DNA of 64,000 nucleotides, taken from assembly GCA_016858145.1 (NCBI GenBank), contig JAEHOE010000015.1, positions 372,001 to 436,000 on the forward strand, in the 5' to 3' direction. This DNA comes from Edaphochlamys debaryana (taxonomy: Eukaryota > Chlorophyta > Chlorophyceae > Chlamydomonadales). The notes beneath the pieces were generated by a model. That model searched no databases, was not told the DNA's origin, and saw only the letters and a list, made by a program, of their open reading frames with translations. Numbering within the stretch: position 1 is the first letter of the stretch; every line of letters begins with the position of its first letter. Positions 31,134-42,868 of this stretch are shown one piece after another. The position numbers and the translations under genes were made by a program.

Positions 31134-34100
31134 TCATGTGGGCGGCACGCCCACGCACGCCAGTGGCTGCATGGAGCCCAGCTCGGCGCCCTCCCAGCTG
31201 ACCGGCTGCACCAGGAGCGTAACGCTGCGGGCCCACGAGGGGACCTGGGGGGGTTGCAAAGCGTGGGGAGTGGGGACAGTGGAGCAAGGCGTCGGGCGGC
31301 GGCCACGTCAGTTGGGCCTGGACGCGGGGCTCTTGTAACGCAGGGCATGTGCGACCTGCCCTCCTCCAAGCCCACAACGCCCCTCATGCTGCAACCCTCA
31401 TCCTCCCTCCGTCCTGCTCCAGTTTCATACTCCTCTTCCCCCCCCCCCCCACCTCCAGCTGCACCAGTCGGTACCGTGCGACGAAGGCCTCCCCCGCCCA
31501 CACCGCCCCGCTCCAGTCGGGGTGGAGCAGCTGCGGGGGGGTGGGCAGACAAGGGGAGGGCAGACAAGAGGAGGGCAGACAAGGGGAGGGCAGACAAGAG
31601 GAGGGCAGACAAGGGGAGGGCAGACCAGTGATTCATGTTCACGTGACTCACAAGAAGGCGAGCAAAGAAAGGGCAGTTCAGCACACGCAAGCCCTACACC
31701 GCAAGCGGAGCCGCCAGCCTGGTCTCCAGCGCACGGATATCACCCAGCCTAACCGCCCTGCGCGGCGACGCACAACACGGCACCCCGTGCACAGGCCCCC
31801 GACGCACCTCCCACGCGCTCTCCGCCTCCTTGTTGCCCTTCTTCCCCGCCTTGGCCTTGCGGCCCTCCTTGACCCCGGTCGGCGACGGCGCGGGCGCCAG
31901 CACCACCCCCGGCAGCGGCGTGCGGCCGCCGCCCGAGGGCGCGGGGTCAACGTTGAAGTGCGCCCACACCTGGTAGCACCGGTGCCGCGGGCTGCCCCAC
32001 TCGTCGAACTGCGGCTTCCACGCCAGCTCGCACGTCAGCAACCGCTCGCCGGCCCCGGCGCCCCCGCCCTCGCTGCTCCCCTCTACGTCCTCCTCCTCGG
32101 CCCCCAGAGCGTCGTCGTCACTCGCGCGCGGCTTGCGGAGGCGGACCGGCGAGCCGCCGACGGCGCCGCCACCCGAGCCAGAGCCGGCGGCGGTTGGTCC
32201 GGCGGTTGGCCCGGCGGTTGTCCGGTCCCAACCGTCGTCGGACTCGACGGAGCGGCCCTCGACCAGCTCGGCACTGGGCGGGCCGGCATCGCGGCCGGGT
32301 TCGGAGCTCGCGGCGCCGTCGGTGGCGGCGGCGGCGGCGGCGGAGGCTACCGCAGCGACGCCGGGTCGGCTCCAGTGCACGCGGGCGCAGCAGGCGGCGG
32401 TCAGGGGCGGCGGCGGCGAGGCCGGCGGCGGCGGGGCGTCCACGTGAGCGATGGGCAGCGGGCCGGGGACGTACAGGGCGTCCAGGGAGGGGGAGGCGTC
32501 CGCAGCGGCGGCGCCCTTGCCGGCTGGGCCCGTGGGGCGGTGCTCCTTGATCACAAGGCGGCCTGCGGGGAAGGGAGGGGCGGGAAGGGCATCTCGTGTA
32601 ACGGTGTAAGCCGGGAAAGTGTATTCGGTTTCAGAGTGGGCGTTGTTGCTAGGGAGGGGTGGTACAGGGGCAGGTGGAGAGTGCAGAGTGCAGGTGGCAC
32701 GGGCGTTTCCCCCTTATTCCGCCCCCCAGGCCCTCACCCAGGAAGGCGCAGAAGGGCCCTGCAGGTGCCGCCGGCCCCGAGCCGCCGCTGCCGCCACCGC
32801 CACCGCCACCCCCAGACCGGTACGCCACCACGCCCACCGCCGTCACCACCGCCGCCGCCGTCGCCGCTGCTGCCGCCGAGGAAGCGCCGCTGGCGGCGGC
32901 GGGCGACAGCAGCACCAGGGGCAGGTGGCCCGCGCACGTGAACCACATCTGACCCGAGGGAATGGAGGCGGCGGCGGAGGAGGGCACATCGGGGAGGGGC
33001 GTGGTGGTGGCTCCAGCGTAGAAGGCCGGGCAGGACACGGCGACGATGCCTGGTGGGTATTGGAGGGATGGCCACAGGGGCAGAAGGGCACCGTTGGCTC
33101 CACAACACAGGACATGTGTCTCCTGCACCGTACCGATCGGCTATTCGCATTGTCACTAGTCAGATAGAACCGGCGCACCTGTCATCCTCGCCCTAGAGCA
33201 CCGCTAGTTGGTAGGAGCACGCAAGGATGACATCCTAGCTCTAAAGCTGGCCTTACCTGCCCGCTTGAGGGCATCGACCACAGTTCCGTCATCGGGGCCC
33301 CATGCGCCAACCGCCACGCCAACCGTCGCGGCCCCGGCGGCGACGGCGGCAGCGGCTGGCGGTGCCGTCAGCAGCACAATCGCCAGGCGGCAGCCGTCGC
33401 CGAACGCGTGCGTAAACGACAGGTCCAGGCCGGCGGGCGGCACGGGCAGGTCCGCTGTGTACAGCGTGTGCAGCATGTACGGCAAAGCACCCGCTGACGT
33501 GGCAGCCGAGGGGGCGGTGCCGGGGCCTGTGAAGGCCAGGCAGGAGCCGCCTGTGAAGGCCAGGCGCTGCGTGGGCCGCACGACCAGGCCCTGTGGGGTG
33601 AGGGGCGCAGGCAGGAAGGCAAGGAACCGCCTCAGTTTCACTTGCACGAGCAACGGCTTGGCAACTTACTGGCATTACAGCGCAATAGCCCTGACCCTGC
33701 GCCTCTCCCCAGACGGTCCACACCCAGCACACGTGCCCCTCTGCTCGCAACCAATCCGCCACCCACCCACCGACGATCCCGCCAACCAACCACCAACCAC
33801 CAACGACCCTCCCTCCCGCACCTTGTCTCCGGCCGCCGCCAGCGGTGTGGTCTGCGCCACGGCGTCCTGCGCCGCCAGGTTGTGCCAGGCGCAGCGGGAC
33901 ACCAGGGCGCCCTCCAGCCACACGCCCCGCCCCGCGCCGCCGTTGAAGCAGGAGGCCAGCGGGAGGCGCCGCAGGAAGCCGGGGCGGGCGGGCCAGGCGG
34001 CGCCGATCTGTGGGGGGCCAGGGCGGGGACCGGGATGGGGCCGGGACGGGCTGGGACGGGCCGCCAGAGATGAGAGCGAGAGCCGTGGCAGCGGCAGAGA

Positions 34101-36845
34101 GGTGCGGATGCAGCTGGGAAACCTCGGGGCTGGGCTGCGTGAGTACCGGAACGCAGCAGGGCCCAACACCCTAAGCCTCTCCAGTGATCTTCCGACCAGC
34201 GCTTCCACGGCGCTGCCCCAAAGGCCGTTGCTCACCGCCGCCCAGAAGGCCTCCTGCCGCGGCTCGAAGGTGGCCCGGTCAAACTCCTCGTACACCCAGC
34301 CGGGGGCGAACAGGGCGGCCGACAGGCCGGAGGCGCGGGCGGCCGCCAGAGCCACCGGGCAGTTGTCCTGGGGCGGGAAAGCGCGGGCAGGGAGGGTGTG
34401 GTGTTGAGCTGGGCATCAGTAGCCCGTGCTTGAGTTGAAGACCCTAGACCGTGTCCGTTACGGCGATGCACGGTATTGGTTGGGGCGCAGTCCAACGATC
34501 CGCTCAGGACGCGGCTGTCCTCTCCGCTCCTCTGCGCTCCGCAGGCGCAGGCGTGCCCTCGTCGTCTAGCACTGCACGAGTACGGTAGGTCCGGCCCCAC
34601 CACGGCCCCCCGGCTTGCCTTGCCTCCGCCGTAGGACCCGCGGCCGAACACGTCCACCCCCATGTACACCTCGGTCGCCCGGCTGCCGGCGGCGGCAGCC
34701 ACGGCGGCGGGGGCGGACTCCGTCCACCTTTGTCATGTAGGGAAGGCAACAGGGCGGCAGGTGAGCTGGGGAGTGGAGGGTCTAAGCCATCGGCTGACTT
34801 CGAATCCCCCTGTGAAGCCCTGGGCTCCGTCCACACCCGACTCCTGCCCCCTCGCCTCCCTTCCATCGCGACGCGAGACCGCTCAGCTTCAAACTCCCAC
34901 CCCCCGTCCCCTCCCCTCCCCCTCCCCCTCCCCGTCCCCTCCCCTCCGCTCCCACTTGTAGTTGACGAAGAGTGCGTCCGCTGCGTCGAAGAAAGGCGCA
35001 TTGAGGCGAGTGAGCCCGTCCTGCCAGGCCAGGCGCCCTTCGGTGGTCATGGCGTCGTACCTGCGTGCCGCACATGTCTTACGTGTCGTACAACGTACGG
35101 CGGTCAGCAAGACGACGACACACCAGCAGTCCGGCCTCCCACTGCACCCCGCCTCTTTCCCCCACCCCCCGCTTTCCCATCCCCATACCTGCCCCCATCC
35201 GCTTCTCCTCCCAGTTCTCTCCCCTCACCTCCCCCTCCCTCCTCCCTTTCCCTTCCCCTCCTCTCCCCACGCCCCATCACCCACGCCCCCACCAGATAAC
35301 CAGCGCCTGCGGCCCCACCGCCGCCGCCATGCGCGCGCGCAGGTGGGCCACAAAGTGCGTCACGTTGGGGACCAGGGCGGGGTCGAGCCCGTTCTCAATG
35401 TTGACCAGCCAGCCCTCGAAGCCGCCGTGAGCCGCCAGCGCCGCCAGCTGGTCGGCGGCGGTGCGGGCGGCGGCGGGGGAGGCGAACAGCCGCTCGCAGC
35501 GGGACCGGCCCTCCTCCCACTCGGTGATGAAGGTACCCAGGACCTGGGGTGGTGGTGGCAAGGGCGGGGAGGGGGAAGAGGGGAGGGGGTGAGGAGTGGG
35601 TGCAGCCGCCGTCAGAAGAGGCCCCGCACCCACCCTCTCCTCGCCCTGCGCTCCTTGCTACCCTCCATCCCTCCCTCTCTTGCGCCGCCTCACCCTCACT
35701 CCGTTGCGGTGCGCCGCCGCCACCCAGCCCGGGGGCGGCAGGGTGACCATGCGGTGCGAGAAGTAGATGAACACATCGATCTGGGGCCACTGCCACAGCC
35801 TGGGGGGGCAGCACAGCGTGGGCGGGTGCCGAGGTGGGAGGTGCGGGCTTGCGTTGAGACTGGAGAAGGGAAAACGCTCAGCTGTTCCAAGTGAGTCGGA
35901 CTGCGGTTTGTGCTAACGCCAGGGCCTTTACCGCCCGGCACGACCTTGGGCTGCCCTGCTCACAAGGACCCTGCCCTGACCAGGCGGGTTTTGCGTACCG
36001 GTATGCGCCCGGCTCCGGCGCCCCCTGTACGAATCGGTCCGCCAGATAGCCCCCCATCATGTCATGACAGACCAGGAGCCGCGGCAGCGGGCCCGCCTGG
36101 GCCCCACCGGGGCCCGCTGGGCCTGTGCCCGCGCTGGCCGCGGAGGCGGCGGCAGGTGCAGGGTGGGCAGGCGTGGAGGTGGAAGAGGAGGCGTGGGTGG
36201 AGGTGGAGTCAGAGGCGGGTCGCATGAGGGGGGTGTTGTACGTACGGCAGAAGGGCGCATCTGGGTCGGCGTCGGGGGAGGGCGCGGGGCAGGCGGGGTC
36301 CGGGGGCGGGGGGCGCCACGCCAGCAGAGCGTCGACCGAGTCCAGGGGGCGCGCCTCGGGGGCTTCCAGGCCTGGAGCGTGTGGGTTGAAATATTGGGAA
36401 GGAGGAGAGGGGCGATTGAAGGAGGTGGAGGAGGGGACGGAACAAGGGTTGGACCTGGCACGTGGGCTGGAGCGGAAAGTGTGGGGCCCGACCTAACGCG
36501 CTTAACGCTCGCGAGCCAGCCAGCCCGCATCGCTACCCGCTCCAACCTGTGACCACGATGTTGGCCTTGCCATCGCTGGCGGCCTGCGCAGCGTTCAAGG
36601 GCACAGGGCTTTGTTGGGGCCATGTCGCAAGGGCTTCCCTTGCTGACCGCGTGTCCAGCTCAGCAGCTCACCGCCTGGTTCGGCCTCAGTGCCTTCCGGA
36701 CGAGCTCCTTAACGCGGTCCGGCACCAGCGTCTGGAGAGCCTCTCGCAGCGACTTGCCCCCTTTGCGAGCGCGCCATACATAGTAAGCCACGCCTGCCGC
36801 ACCGACCAGCACGAGACCTAGGAGTGATCGACGTCGCACTCTCAT
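31134..36845 (-). CDS. ENGASE: GH85 endo-beta-N-acetylglucosaminidase (ENGase), 1020 aa
   Basis: Fourteen exons, all phases consistent: 36845-36672, 36583-36547, 36371-35999, 35799-35694, 35543-35293, 35060-34956, 34727-34619, 34367-34236, 34007-33822, 33590-33257, 33049-32738, 32562-31808, 31530-31453, 31244-31134. Residues about 7-30 form a signal anchor (SLLGLVLVGAAGVAYYVW). The GH85 domain follows: LDSVDALLAWRP, RLLVCHDMMGGYLADRFVQG, WPQIDVFIYFSHRMV, VLGTFITEWEEG, GFEGWLVNIENGL (catalytic N-x-E present), LVIWYDAMTTEG, LFVNYKWTES, GVDVFGRGSYGGG and ALFAPGWVYE. The C-terminal beta-rich half carries Ala/Gly-rich inserts. Function known for the family: cleaves the chitobiose core of N-glycans, normally on free glycans or misfolded-protein glycans in the cytosol; the anchor here suggests a membrane-bound form. 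One intron uses a GC donor (AAG|GCAAGC). Head-to-head with the GH32 gene. Confidence 0.93.
31537..31627. repeat. 17-bp tandem repeat in ENGase intron
   Basis: About five copies of a 17-bp unit (gggcagacaaggggagg, alternating with ...gagg variants, so a 34-bp higher-order period) lie within the intron between the exons ending at 31808 and starting at 31530. The coding strand is pyrimidine-rich. Confidence 0.9.
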
Positions 36846-36899
36846 GGCTAGCTCGGAAGCGGTAAGACTGTCGGCCTAGCGTGCTCGCCGAAGGGCGAA
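36846..36899. promoter_or_regulatory. Compact bidirectional promoter, ENGase / GH32
   Basis: Only 54 bp separate the ENGase ATG (36845, minus) from the best GH32 ATG (36900, plus). Both starts are supported by downstream phase continuity. The 5' UTRs or promoters must overlap each other or the first exons. No TATA box is seen. Confidence 0.5.
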
Positions 36900-39800
36900 A
36901 TGCAGGACTTGCCGCGGGGACCTGTGCCCCGGGCCAGACGCTCTCGTGAGTTGAGTCTCTGTCTCGTGTGCAGATCCGTTCGAGCGGTCTGCGGGTGGCG
37001 CACGCACCCACCAGAACCCTGGACCGATCTCGGCGGGCCCGCGCTTGCACCCCTGCCCCCTGCCCCGCGCCCGTGACGCTCCCGCGGACCACTTCTTCCG
37101 CTCCCTTGGATAAGCATTCCCCCAGGCTCCCGCCAATACCGCGCAGCACAGGCAGCGATGGCAGCTCCGCGCTTCCACCTGGGAGAGCCCGGAGGCTGGG
37201 TGGGTCGCGGCGAGCTTCCTGCCAGCGCCAACGCAGCGCAGGCCTCCAGTGGAACTGCCTGCTCACCTTTCCTGTGTCTTGTGTCCGCAATGCAGCGCAT
37301 TGCGGCATTGCGCGCGCTTCAACCTGGCCCCCCTTTCCCGCCGCCGCCGCCCCGCCGCCCCACAGGTCAACGACCCCAACGGCCCCCTGCTGCACCGCGG
37401 GCGGTACCACCTGTGAGGGCCTGGGGACGGGTGGACCCCTAGGAAAACTGCTGGGCCCTGCACCCCTCCCCCACTCCTTCCCTGCGCCCCCAATCCCGCT
37501 CCTGCCCCCCCTCCTGCACGTGTTCCTTCCCCCTCTCCCCATGTCCAGCTTCTTCCAGCTCCTCTGCGGGCGCACCTCATGGGGCTGGGGCCTGGCCTGG
37601 GGCCATGCGGTGTCGACCGACCTGGTGCACTGGAGGCGCCTGCCGCCAGCGCTGATCCCGGGGCCGGGGCCGGGGCCGGCGAGGCTGCTGGCAACGGGGC
37701 CGGGGCCGGGGCCGGGGGTGTTGCCGGGCCCGGGGCCGGGATTGGAGTCGAAGTCAGGGACGGGTGGGATGGGGGAGGGCAGCAAGGATGGAGGCGCCGC
37801 AGTGGGGGACGGGAGCGGTGCGGCAGGGGATGCGGCGGAGGGGGACAGAAGGGGTGCGTTTGATTGCGACGGCTGCTTCAGCGGCTGTGCAACGGTGGAC
37901 GAGCGGGGCGTGCCCACCATCCTCTACACAGGAGTCAGGTGGGTACCGCGTGGGTGGTACATGCGACCCAGACAAGGGTGGCTGCCTGAAGGCAGGAAAA
38001 GGGCTGAGCCCCGTGTTCCCCCCCAGGGGGCCCAATGTTCGAGTCTGGCTCCGTGCAGCCCTCAACCCCTCTCCACCACCAGCCCGCACCACGGCACGCG
38101 GGCTCGCACCCGGCCATTAATCCGGAATCTGGAACCCCGCACTACACGAGGTGGTGCGCTCGTCAGGCGTCTACTCGCCTCGGCCTGGACATAGCCGGCT
38201 GGACCCACCCGCAGCTACGGCTACGGGAACCTCCGCCCTCCTCATCCTGCAACACCTCCGCCTCCGCCTCCACGGGACAGGGATAAGATAGCTCGAGCTT
38301 GTGGCATCGAGGGCTGGGCGTGAATCGCAAGTCCATGCGTGACGCAGGCACACACGCACGCACGCCGACCCAGAAAACGGGACCGGCGACCCCACACTCG
38401 GCCTCTCCCTTTACCCTCCCCTGCACCCTTCCCGTCCCCTCCCCCGCCCCTCCACCCTCTCTTCTCCCTCCGCCCTCCCCTGCACCCTTCCCGTCCCCTC
38501 CCCCGCCCCTCCACCCTCTCTTCTCCCTCCGCCCTCCCCTGCCCCTCCAACCCCTCCCTTCCCTCCACCCTCGGCCCCTCCCAGGCTGCGCCCCGGTGTG
38601 TCCCCGGACTGCCCCGCTGACTTCGCCACCGTAAGCGCCCTGGCGGAGGAGCGGCAGCTGGGGGCGGTGGCGGAGGACCCGGGTGGGTGGGTGGGTGGGG
38701 ATGGGGGTGGGGATGGCTTGAGCTGGAATCAAACGTGGAAGGGGGTGTATGCCAATGAACACCAAGGGGAAGGGCAGGCCTGCTTTGAGGCCACGTTTCT
38801 CGTTTCTCTAACACACGGGAACAAATGGGTTTGAATTGATGAAGTCCGCAGGCAAGTAGAGGCGGACCACCACCTTTCTCGTGACCTCCCGTCCCCTCGG
38901 TACGCCCCCGGGCCCCACAGATGACCCCGACCTGGTCCGCTGGGCCAAGCTGCCCGCGCCCCTTATCCCCGACTACCCCCCGGGCCTGGGCGGGCCCGGG
39001 CCGGGCCCCGGCCCCATCAACTGCTTCCGGGACCCCTTCATCTTCCAGCGCCCAACCGCCGGTGAGCGCAGTGGGCGCACCTCCCCACGCGTGAGGTCTC
39101 GCGGCAACCTGCCCCATCTCGGCAGCGTCGTGCCCATCCGTGTCCTTGCATGCGCCTTCCTCGCCTAACACGTTCCCAACCGATCCCCCGGACGGTTGCC
39201 CCTCTCCGCAGGCGGCGGCGGGGATTGGGCCATGCTGTTGGGCTGCGGGCGGGGCCCCCCGCACGCACCCGCCTCGCGCGGCTGTGCGCTGGTGTACCGC
39301 TCAGCACGGCTGACGGAGGGTGAGGTTGGGGCCCAGTCCCGGCAAAGCTCGAGTGCTGATTGGGGGGCCCTGATGATCCCATCAATGTACTGGGCCCTGG
39401 GCCCCAAGCTCTGGGCCCGGGCTGTCAGCCAGTGGTCCCGGCAGGGTCCCGAGCTAATGTGAGGACCCAGATACGCCCAGCGGTCTACCGCCATACCATG
39501 CCATGCCATGCCATGCCATGCCATGCCACCCACCTGCCCCCTGCCCTTCTGTCCCTCGCCTTGCTTCGAGGCCGCAGGCTGGCGCTTCGCCGGACTGCTG
39601 TGCGAGAGCCCCAGCGCCCTGGCAGGGGCCGTGTGGGAGTGCCCCGTGCTGGCTCGGCTGCCGCCGGGAGCCCCGCCGCCGGCCCCTGCACACGTACACG
39701 CGCCCAAGGAAAGCGAGGAGGAGGAGGGTAAAGAGAGGGCGGAGCAGGACGAGGACGGAGAAGTATGCTTTCGGCGTCAGCGGTGGAAAGAGGACCCAGA

Positions 39801-42340
39801 GGCAAAGGCCGCCGCTGAGGCCGCCGTCGCCACGGCGGAGAAGGCGCGTGGAGCGGCGGCGGCGGCCGTGGTGATGCGGACGCGGACGGCGGCGGCGGCG
39901 CAGCAGGCGACGCCGCTGTCACCCGCCGCTGCGGCGCCTCCGCCCGGGCCCCTAGCGGCGGCCGCGCGGGCCGAAGCCGCGCGGCAGAATTCGCTGCCGC
40001 CGTTGCCGGCAGGTGCTGCCGCTGCCGCCACTGCCGCCGCTGCGAGCAGCGCTGGGGATGCCTGGGACCAGGACCTCGACACACTCGTCAGCGTGTCCCC
40101 CGGCATCAGCGGCTCCCTGTACTGGATGGGGCGCCTGCTGCAGCGACCCGGGGAGGGCACCGCAGCGGCAGGCGGAGGCTCACACGCGGCCACACGAACG
40201 GCATCCGCGGCTGCCGCCTCTCCTGAGACCACCGACAAAGACGCGACGGCGGCTGGGGACGAGGGTGCCGGTAGCACGGGTGCCGAGGCCCAGGCTGGTC
40301 TCGGCGCCGGGCCTGGGGCGAGGGGCGGCGGGGGTGTGGAGTTCGACATGTCCATCGCCTCCGGCCCCCACCCCCTGGACCTGGGGGACGTGCTGTACGC
40401 CCCCAACCTCATGGCGGACGCACGGGTGGGGCCGAAAGGGGGGGTTGGAGGGGGGAAGAGGGGAGGGGGAGGATGGCGAAGCGCTTGAGACCATGCCCCG
40501 TCAGCCCATCACACTTCCTGCTCCTCTGTGCTCACACAGGCAACAGCGCCTTCTTGGCCTGTGACCCGCACGGTGCGGTGCTGTGCTTGTGGCGAAAATG
40601 CCGTCCTCAACTCACCAAAGTACCCTTCCATACCCTCTCACTCGCCCGCCCGCCGCCCCCCGCAGGGCCGTGTGGTGATGTGGGCGTGGCTCCGCGAGCG
40701 CCACGCCCCCTCCCCCTCCTCCCCCTCCCCCCCCGCCACCTACGCGGGTGCCATCTGCGTCCCCCGCCTGCTCCTCCGCTCCCCCGCCGCCCCCCCCGGC
40801 CGATGCGCGCAGCAGCCCCTGCCCGAAATGGCGGCGCTGCGGCGGGCGGCGGGGCGGCGGGGGCGGGGGGGTGCAGGGGGTGGTGGAAGCGGGGGCCGAG
40901 GGGGAGATGAGGCAGGGGAGGGGGAGACGGACGTGGAGGGGGCCGAGCTGGGGCCCGGCCAGGCGCTGCGAAGCGTGTGGGTCCATGAAGGAGGCAATGA
41001 AAGGGCAAGGAAGGTGGCAAGGGAGGTGATGTCGAGAAGGCTCCAATCGTGCTTAAGCCTTGGCGTTGGCGCTGTCCATCGTCAGCTGCCGTGACTGGTG
41101 ACCCCTTCCCGCGTCGGGCCCTTGTAGGCTCCCGCTCGGAGCAACCGACGACGGCGACAACCGCCCCAACCTCCTTAACCACCTGGTCATGGAGATCACC
41201 GTCCGCCCCAGCCAACCGCCAACCACTTCCGTGACAGACGCCACTGGCGGCGGCACCTTGGCGGCGGTGGCCCCCATCTGGCTCCTGGCCATCCAGCCCG
41301 CCGCCGCCGTCACGGGCCAGGGTGACGGCGGTGGCGGCCAAGGCTTCTATGCTGACGTGGCTGGCGGCGGCGAGGCTGCCGTACTGTCGTACGACTTTGC
41401 CACGTGCGAGCTGGCCGCCACCGTCGGCCCGGCGGCGGCGGTGGCGGGGCTGCTCGGGCAGCTGACGGCGCGAGGCGCTGCCTCCGTCACCGCTGCTCCC
41501 TCCACGAAGGGTTATGGCAACGAGGGGACTCCGCCAGCTGCTGCGGCAGCCGCCGCCGCCGCCGCCGCCGCAACGTCAAGCCTCGCGCCGCCACCAGCGG
41601 GCCCGCGCGAAGGCCTGGTTCCCGCCCGCGCGCCAGCGGCGGCGGGAGCCGAGGCGAGGGCCGAGGCGGTGGGGGCGGCGGCGGCAGCGGCAGGCGAGGC
41701 AGCGAGAGCGGCAGCGGCGGCGGGCCTGCCGCCAGGCTGCCGCCGCGTGGGCGGAGTGCTCGCAGCCCGCACTGGCGGAGGCGGGGCGGGTGCCGCCCCG
41801 TTCGGGCCGCTGCGGATGCGGCTGCTCCTGGACTCATCAGTGCTGGAGGTGTTTGCTCTGGACAGCGGGGAGGCACTCACAACCCGTGTCAACCCGCCCG
41901 CGCTGCCCACCGGCCCCGGTCTGAACCGCATGCGCGCGGGCGGAGTCGGCAGCGGCCGGGGCGGGGCCGGAGGCGGCGGAGGAGGAGAAAGGGGAGGTAG
42001 TGGCGGCAGCGGTGCCGTGCGAGAAGGCAGTGGTGGCGGAGTCGGGGGGGCTCAGGGCGGCGATGGGGGCGTGATGGCCGAGGTCCAGGTGGGCGGGGGG
42101 GCTCAGGGGGCTGGGGGCGTGGTGGCGGAGGGCGAGGTGGGCGGCTGGGCGCTGGGTATGGCGGCCGTGGGGCGGGCGGGCGGGGGCCACGTGGTGAAGC
42201 ACGTGCAGGACGGGGCGGGCAGAGGCGCTGAGGCGGAGGCGGGGGCGGAGGCGGACGGCCGCGACGGCGCGGTTGGGGAGGTCGGGGTGGTGGTCCAGCG
42301 GTGCCGTCTGTGGGAGATGGCGGGGATTTGGGTGGAGTAG
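36900..42340 (+). CDS. GH32 beta-fructosidase / invertase-like enzyme
   Basis: Exons: 36900-36945, 37126-37199, 37366-37412, 37549-37938, 38585-38682, 38921-39061, 39212-39319, 39578-40425, 40666 to about 40997, and about 41128-42340; phases agree through 40425, and the junction near 41000 is unresolved. GH32 motifs in order: FHLGEPGGW-VNDPNG (nucleophile Asp), GLAWGHAVSTDLVHWRRLP, CFSGCATVDERGVPTILYTG, DPDLVRWAKLPAPLI, NCFRDPF (the RDP motif), AGAVWECPVLARL (the EC acid/base motif), VLYAPNLMADARGRVVMWAWL, and a C-terminal sandwich domain with LRMRLLLDSSVLEVFALDSG. All three catalytic carboxylates are present. Long Ala/Gly/Pro inserts enlarge it well past the usual ~550 aa. No signal peptide is obvious in MQDLPRGPVPRARRS. 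Known reaction: hydrolysis or transfer of beta-fructosyl units (sucrose, fructans). Substrate is not predictable. Confidence 0.88.
38396..38560 (+). repeat. 57-bp tandem repeat in GH32 intron
   Basis: A pyrimidine-rich unit of about 57 bp (begins ccctgcacccttcccgtccc) is present about 2.3 times in the 0.65-kb intron between exons 37549-37938 and 38585-38682. Confidence 0.85.
39494..39530 (+). repeat. CCATG pentamer microsatellite
   Basis: About seven tandem copies of ccatg (atgccatgcc...) within the GH32 intron 39320-39577. Confidence 0.9.
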
Positions 42341-42868
42341 ATACGGTGGTCAGCTGGCCCTCAACCCTCAACCCTGGTCTGGGAACTAGGGTTGGTACCG
42401 CTGGAGAGGACGGAGGCGATGCACTCGCTGTGTCGAAGTCGAAGACCGCAAGTCGAAGACCAATCGTAGAGACGTAAACGAGGCGGTCTTGGCGACACGC
42501 CCAGCACCACGCGGGGAAAGGCGGAGTGTACCCACACGCACGCCAACGTCTCCGTCATGTGTCACACATGCGGATGCCGCACGAACGTCATCTCGAGCTA
42601 ATAGCGAAACGCAGTTGCATTGTAGCTGAATCAGCTTGCGGTGCACGCAGCCAGGGACCGGGCCAGATTCCATTTCCGGGACCGCGCGGCGTTTCGGCAG
42701 CAGCGCCATCGCACTACCGCTCGCCGCGTGCGCAATCATACAATACCTGGTGTACACCCTACGGCTGTGCCTCTAGTGATAGGTCAAGACGTCACGGCAC
42801 CTTCGGTGTCGGTAATTCGGAAGCATCAGTGCGTGCATCTCGCCGTTACCCTCCAGACCTTCACCAGC
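42341..42868. promoter_or_regulatory. Intergenic between GH32 and carbonic anhydrase
   Basis: 528 bp between a stop and the next start on the same strand, with lower GC than the flanks, so it is the probable GH32 3' UTR and carbonic anhydrase promoter. A short direct repeat (aagtcgaagacc twice) lies at about 42436-42461. The Chlamydomonas CO2-response EEC-type motifs were not identified with confidence. Confidence 0.45.

Noticed and set aside
31537..31627. CRISPR-like regularly spaced repeats
   Set aside because: Units are contiguous 17-mers with no unique spacers, in a eukaryotic intron; simple minisatellite.
40528..40665. Possible extra GH32 exon (GNSAFLACDPHGAVLCLW)
   Set aside because: Direct joining of 40425 to 40666 gives the conserved NLMADARGRVVMWAWL in phase, so the segment is better read as intron.
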